Origin: DASQTB01 sp035642095
GTDB lineage: Bacteria; Actinomycetota; UBA4738; CALAEC01
Length of the DNA stretch: 9,114 nt
Direction: 5' to 3'
Assembly (NCBI GenBank): GCA_035642095.1
Contig: DASQTB010000033.1
Location: 1 to 9,114 of the forward strand
Under the pieces are notes generated by a model. It had not been told where the DNA came from. It was given only the letters and a program-made list of their open reading frames with translations, and did not search any database. The position numbers were made by a program, and so were the translations under genes. Shown here one piece after another: positions 6,297 to 9,114 of this stretch (the first letter of the stretch is position 1; the number at the start of each line of letters is the position of its first letter).

Positions 6297-6915
6297 GGAG
6301 CCGATCGGCCCCAGCCTTCGGCGGGCGACACGAGACGTCTCCCGCACCATCGCGCCGCTCCTGCTCGAGGCGGTTCCGAGCATCCAGGTCGTGCTGGGGG
6401 AGCGCCCCACCGCGATTCGAGGGCTCGAAGCCTGCTACCGGGCGGATCGAACGGAGTTCGCTCATCGGTTCGGCCTCCTCGCCGAGCGCGACGGCGTGGT
6501 GGCCGGCGTGGCCATCGGCTTCCCCGGCCGGCTGTACCAGGGTCTGAAGCTCGGCACGGGGGTGACGCTGGCCCGGGCGGCCGGCCCCCGCCACGCCACG
6601 GAGGTGGTCCGGCGGGAACGGGCTCTGGCCCGGCTCCTCCCGAATCCCGATCCCGGGTTCCTGTACGTGAGCGTGGTGGCCGTGGCCGCCGAGCACCGCC
6701 GGCGGGGCGTGGCCCGGGCGTTGATGGAGCGGGTGCTCTCCGGGGCCGGAAGGATGGGGCTGGGGATCGCCGTCGACACGGCGATGGACAACGATCAGGC
6801 CCGGGCGCTGTACGAGGCGTTCGGTCTCCGCGTCGTGGCCGCCCGGGAGACCAAGGCCTCCGAGCGGGCCTTGATCCCGGTCCCGGGGATGCTTCGGCTC
6901 GAACGCCCCCGCTAG
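6262..6915 (+). CDS. GNAT-family N-acetyltransferase
   Basis: The 217-residue product ends in a single GNAT acetyltransferase fold. The acetyl-CoA pyrophosphate-binding motif A is LYVSVVAVAAEHRRRGVARAL with RRRGVA at 146-151. Next come strand and helix residues TAMDNDQARALYEAFGLRVV with Asn177, typical of motif B. The N-terminal half (SLRRATRDVSRTIAPLLLE) follows the usual GNAT beginning. The acyl acceptor cannot be predicted. ATG 6262 is the only sensible start, since the next in-frame start codon (GTG, residue 43) would cut into the fold. It lies inside sufU, giving a 35-bp overlap, with no clear ribosome site, so it is probably the last gene of the SUF transcript. The 3' end meets the next gene on the opposite strand and shares its stop. 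Confidence 0.88.
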   Translation: MPSRNRAPTEPEEPIGPSLRRATRDVSRTIAPLLLEAVPSIQVVLGERPTAIRGLEACYRADRTEFAHRFGLLAERDGVVAGVAIGFPGRLYQGLKLGTGVTLARAAGPRHATEVVRRERALARLLPNPDPGFLYVSVVAVAAEHRRRGVARALMERVLSGAGRMGLGIAVDTAMDNDQARALYEAFGLRVVAARETKASERALIPVPGMLRLERPR

Positions 6916-6919
6916 GGCG
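6904..6919. terminator. Small hairpin at convergent gene ends (weak terminator candidate)
   Basis: CGCCC (6904-6908) and GGGCG (6915-6919) can pair around a six-base loop that contains the CTAG supplying both stop codons. There is no T-tract on either side, so it is not a standard intrinsic terminator. It could be a weak two-way stop signal or merely a product of GC-rich codons. Confidence 0.25.
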
Positions 6920-7742
6920 CGGAGCGGAGCCGTCGGATGACGACCTCTGCCAGGTCGGTGTCGCCTCCGGTGAGCAGGAGGCCCTCGTACAGGCACACCT
7001 CGGGGTCGGCTCGACCGCCGGCTACGGAAGCGAAGGCGTAGCCGTCGCCCTCCACGTAGGCATCGGGCCGGGCGCCGTCGGCGACGTCGCGGCCCGGGTC
7101 CGTCGAGGCCATCCACGTTCCCTCCCCGACCCCGTCGAGCTCCACCCGGACGACCTTACCGCCGCGGTCCTCGCCGGCCAGGGACAGCGCGTACGGGATC
7201 AGCCGGATGGCCAGGTCGTTGACCACGTGGATCGGCCAGTGCTCCCGACGAGGAGGGAGCCGCGCGCCCTCCCGGATGTCCTCGCCGTGCACCCACCACT
7301 CGGAGACCCGCACCTGGACCAGGTACTTGAGGCGGATGTCGCCCGCTACCCAGGGGAGCTGCTTCCCGTGCCAGTCCTGGTCCGAGGCCTGGCCGGCCCG
7401 GGCCAGCACCAGGTCCGCGGCCCTTCCCCATTCCAGGCCCAGCGCCACGGGGCCGGCCTCCGCTCGCCGCTCGACGGCCCACCGGTTCCAGTCCTCGACC
7501 CGGACCGGCTCTCCGTTCAGCGTCTTCCGATACTCCTCCAGCTCGGTCGGACTCTCCTCGCCGAGCAGCGCGGCAGCGGCCACGTCGCCGGAGGCCAGGT
7601 GGGCCAGGACGTCCTTGACCCGCCAGTCGTCTCGCGGCGACTCGGCCTCCCAGTGGTCCGGCGGGGTGTATTGGACGGTTCGGCCGAGCGCGTCGCGTTC
7701 GTGGCGAGCCACGCCCAGCATGCGTTCGCGGTCGATGTCCAT
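6912..7742 (-). CDS. Maleylpyruvate isomerase / mycothiol-dependent DinB-fold family protein
   Basis: This 276-residue protein matches the actinobacterial family with an MDMPI N-terminal (DinB-like four-helix) domain and a C-terminal SCP2-like domain. The metal-ligand triad expected of the fold is visible: His48 in VKDVLAHLA, and Glu148 and His152 in RVSEWWVHGEDIR. The DDWRVKDVLAHL segment is a hallmark. From residue about 195 an alternating beta-rich part (VVRVELDGVGEGTW, then the C-terminal YEGLLLTGGDTDL) forms the second domain. Characterised relatives use mycothiol to isomerise maleylpyruvate, but most members have unknown substrates, and no aromatic-degradation genes are nearby. The start chosen is ATG 7742; the frame stays open further upstream but would run into the divergent glycerate kinase. 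It is convergent with the GNAT gene and overlaps it by four bases. Confidence 0.86.
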   Translation of the reverse strand: MDIDRERMLGVARHERDALGRTVQYTPPDHWEAESPRDDWRVKDVLAHLASGDVAAAALLGEESPTELEEYRKTLNGEPVRVEDWNRWAVERRAEAGPVALGLEWGRAADLVLARAGQASDQDWHGKQLPWVAGDIRLKYLVQVRVSEWWVHGEDIREGARLPPRREHWPIHVVNDLAIRLIPYALSLAGEDRGGKVVRVELDGVGEGTWMASTDPGRDVADGARPDAYVEGDGYAFASVAGGRADPEVCLYEGLLLTGGDTDLAEVVIRRLRSAP

Positions 7743-7766
7743 CGGAGCGGCCAGAATGATACCGGC
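7743..7766. promoter_or_regulatory. 24-bp divergent gap; promoters must reach into both genes
   Basis: Only 24 bases separate the two divergent start codons, so any -35 elements lie inside the opposite gene's coding sequence. On the minus strand TATCAT (reverse complement of 7756-7761) is a plausible -10 with a very short leader. On the plus strand AATGAT (7755-7760) sits six bases before the glycerate kinase ATG but matches the -10 consensus poorly. No Shine-Dalgarno sequence is seen for either gene, so leaderless or near-leaderless mRNAs are likely. Confidence 0.35.
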
Positions 7767-8891
7767 ATGCGCGTCGTCGTCGCCCCGGACAAGTTCAAGG
7801 GCACCCTCACCGCCAGGGAGGCCGCGGTCGCCTTGTCGGCAGGATGGCGACGAACGGAGCCCGGCGCGGACATCGAGGAGGTTCCGGTGGCCGATGGGGG
7901 AGAGGGCACGCTTGAGGCTCTGGTCGACGCCCTGGGCGGTCGCCGGGAGCGGGTGATCGTGAGCGGTCCCCGGGAGGACCCGGTCGACGCGGAGTTCGGG
8001 CTGGTGCCGGGAGCCGAGGGGCTGACCGCCGTGGTGGAGATGGCTCGGGCGTCGGGCCTGGAGCTCCTCTCCGAATCTCGTCGCGATCCCACCCGCACGA
8101 CGACCAGAGGGACCGGTGAGCTGATCGCCGCCGCCGCCCGGCACCGGCCCCGCAGGGTCATCGTGTGCATCGGGGGGAGCGCGACCAACGACGGCGGCGC
8201 CGGCATGGCTCAGGCCCTGGGTGTTCGGCTACTGGACGAGGACGGACGCGACCTTCCCCCGGGGGGCACCGCGCTGCGGAGGCTGACCCGGATCGACGCC
8301 ACGTCACTCGATCGAGCCATCCGTCCGCTCGACGTCGTGGTGGCCTGCGATGTCGACAACCCGTTGACCGGGCCGCGAGGCGCCTCGGCCGTGTACGGAC
8401 CGCAGAAGGGAGCGTCGCCCGACGACGTCCGGCTCCTGGACGCCGCCCTGGGCCACCTCGCCACGGTGGTCCAGCGGGACCTGGGGATCGATGTGCGGAC
8501 CCTCCCCGGGGCCGGCGCGGCAGGAGGTCTCGGCGCCGGCCTGGTGGCGTTCCTGGGAGCCCGGCTCCGTCCCGGGTTCGAGGTCGTGGCCGAGGCCCTG
8601 GATCTGGAGCGCCGCCTGGACCGAGCCCGGGTCGCCGTCACCGGGGAAGGGAGGTACGACGCCCAGTCGGGCAGCGGCAAGGCGCCGGCCGGCGTGCTCC
8701 GGATGGCCCGGGAGGCCGGGTGCGCGACCGTGCTTGTGGCCGGGCGTATAGACGCCGGGATCGACCCTCCCGCGGATCTCGTCTACGATCTGTCGGCTCG
8801 GGCCGGGTCCGGACCGGCCATGGAGCGGGCCCGAGATCTGGTCGAGGACGCCTCTGCCGACGCGGCCGCCGCTTTGGCCAAGGATGACTGA
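7767..8891 (+). CDS. Glycerate 2-kinase (GlxK/GarK family)
   Basis: The enzyme phosphorylates D-glycerate to 2-phosphoglycerate with ATP, feeding glycolysis from glyoxylate, sugar-acid or serine breakdown. The 374-residue length is normal for the class I bacterial family. Signature segments in order are APDKFKGTLTAREAA (6-20), VADGGEGT (41-48), GGSATNDGGAGMAQALG (136-152), CDVDNPLTGP (194-203) with YGPQKG (210-215), PGAGAAGGLGAGL (247-259), and TGEGRYDAQSGSGKAP (292-307). No key block is missing. ATG 7767 gives the expected MRVVVAPDKFKG start. The longer in-frame opening upstream is antisense to the neighbouring gene. The stop overlaps the start of the next gene by 8 bp. No glyoxylate carboligase or tartronate semialdehyde reductase gene is in view, so the pathway is not shown. 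Confidence 0.95.
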   Translation: MRVVVAPDKFKGTLTAREAAVALSAGWRRTEPGADIEEVPVADGGEGTLEALVDALGGRRERVIVSGPREDPVDAEFGLVPGAEGLTAVVEMARASGLELLSESRRDPTRTTTRGTGELIAAAARHRPRRVIVCIGGSATNDGGAGMAQALGVRLLDEDGRDLPPGGTALRRLTRIDATSLDRAIRPLDVVVACDVDNPLTGPRGASAVYGPQKGASPDDVRLLDAALGHLATVVQRDLGIDVRTLPGAGAAGGLGAGLVAFLGARLRPGFEVVAEALDLERRLDRARVAVTGEGRYDAQSGSGKAPAGVLRMAREAGCATVLVAGRIDAGIDPPADLVYDLSARAGSGPAMERARDLVEDASADAAAALAKDD

Positions 8892-9114
8892 CCTGGGACG
8901 ATCGCGGTCCACGGAGCGTTTCCTCCGGGAGGCTCAGGCCCGGGGTCTCTCCCTGGAGGTTCGGCGGTTTCCGGAGGGGACCCGGACCGCCGGCGATGCG
9001 GCTCGGGCGGTCGGCTGTGAGGTTGGCCAGATCGTGAAATCTCTGGTGTTTGTGGCCGGGAGCGAGCCGGTCCTCGCGCTGACCTCGGGTCCCAACCGGG
9101 CCGATGCCGGGCGG
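8884..9114 (+). CDS. YbaK/EbsC-type aminoacyl-tRNA deacylase, 3'-truncated by the window end
   Basis: The visible 77 residues fit the N-terminal half of the YbaK/prolyl-tRNA editing family, free-standing enzymes that hydrolyse mischarged aminoacyl-tRNA (typically Cys- or Ala-tRNA-Pro). RFLREAQARGLSLEVRRFPEGTRTAGDAARAVGC is followed by QIVKSLVF with Lys52, the family's conserved lysine, and then LALTSGPNRAD. The ATG at 8884 overlaps the glycerate kinase stop (8889-8891) by 8 bp, so it is probably co-transcribed and translationally coupled. The rest, including the substrate-selecting pocket, lies beyond the window, so its exact editing specificity cannot be judged. Confidence 0.88.
   Translation, partial: MTDLGRSRSTERFLREAQARGLSLEVRRFPEGTRTAGDAARAVGCEVGQIVKSLVFVAGSEPVLALTSGPNRADAGR

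Noticed and set aside
6912..8144. A 410-codon reading that extends the isomerase-family protein upstream.
   Set aside because: The extra residues are antisense to glycerate kinase; the family N-terminus begins at the ATG at 7742.
7227..8891. A 554-codon reading that extends glycerate kinase upstream.
   Set aside because: The first 180 residues are antisense to the isomerase-family gene and unlike any part of the kinase family; the true start at 7767 gives the standard N-terminus and length.

Overview
The window is GC-rich (roughly 70% by eye) and densely packed. It reads as chromosomal DNA of an actinobacterium (Actinomycetota), probably not a well-studied genus. The lineage call rests on four things: a DUF222/13E12-type HNH protein, a mycothiol-dependent maleylpyruvate isomerase-family protein, the actinobacterial form of the SUF operon (a Rieske protein between sufD and sufC, and sufU downstream of sufS), and promoters placed as expected for leaderless mRNAs.

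Layout. (1) 109-1269, minus strand: a DUF222 + HNH endonuclease-like protein. As written it carries two compensating single-base frameshifts, so about 47 residues in the middle are read out of frame, and there may be a third lesion near its start. (2) 1270-1370: a short divergent intergenic region with a perfect actinobacterial/Bacillus-type LexA (SOS) box at 1312-1325, just upstream of the HNH gene. (3) 1371-2102, plus strand: a small SAM-dependent methyltransferase. (4) 2111-2145: a promoter with -35, 17-bp spacer and -10, six bases before a GTG start, predicting a leaderless mRNA. (5) 2146-6296, plus strand: the iron-sulfur cluster assembly operon sufD, Rieske ferredoxin, sufC, sufS, sufU, followed by an overlapping GNAT acetyltransferase (6262-6915). 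(6) 6912-7742, minus strand: a DinB/maleylpyruvate isomerase-family protein, convergent with the GNAT gene and sharing a CTAG as both stop codons. (7) 7767-8891, plus strand: glycerate 2-kinase, divergent from the previous gene with a 24-bp gap. It overlaps by 8 bp the start of a YbaK-type aminoacyl-tRNA deacylase that runs off the window end.

How the genes work together: SufS takes sulfur from cysteine, SufU relays it, and the SufC ATPase with SufD forms part of the scaffold that builds Fe-S clusters. The core scaffold subunit SufB is missing from this locus; a methyltransferase sits where sufB would be expected. The Rieske protein may be an electron donor or a dedicated client. The other genes look like ordinary housekeeping or accessory neighbours. 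I found no CRISPR array, tRNA, rRNA, insertion sequence or prophage. Nothing here amounts to a clearly new system. The points most worth a second look are the SOS box upstream of a damaged HNH gene and the sufB-less SUF operon.
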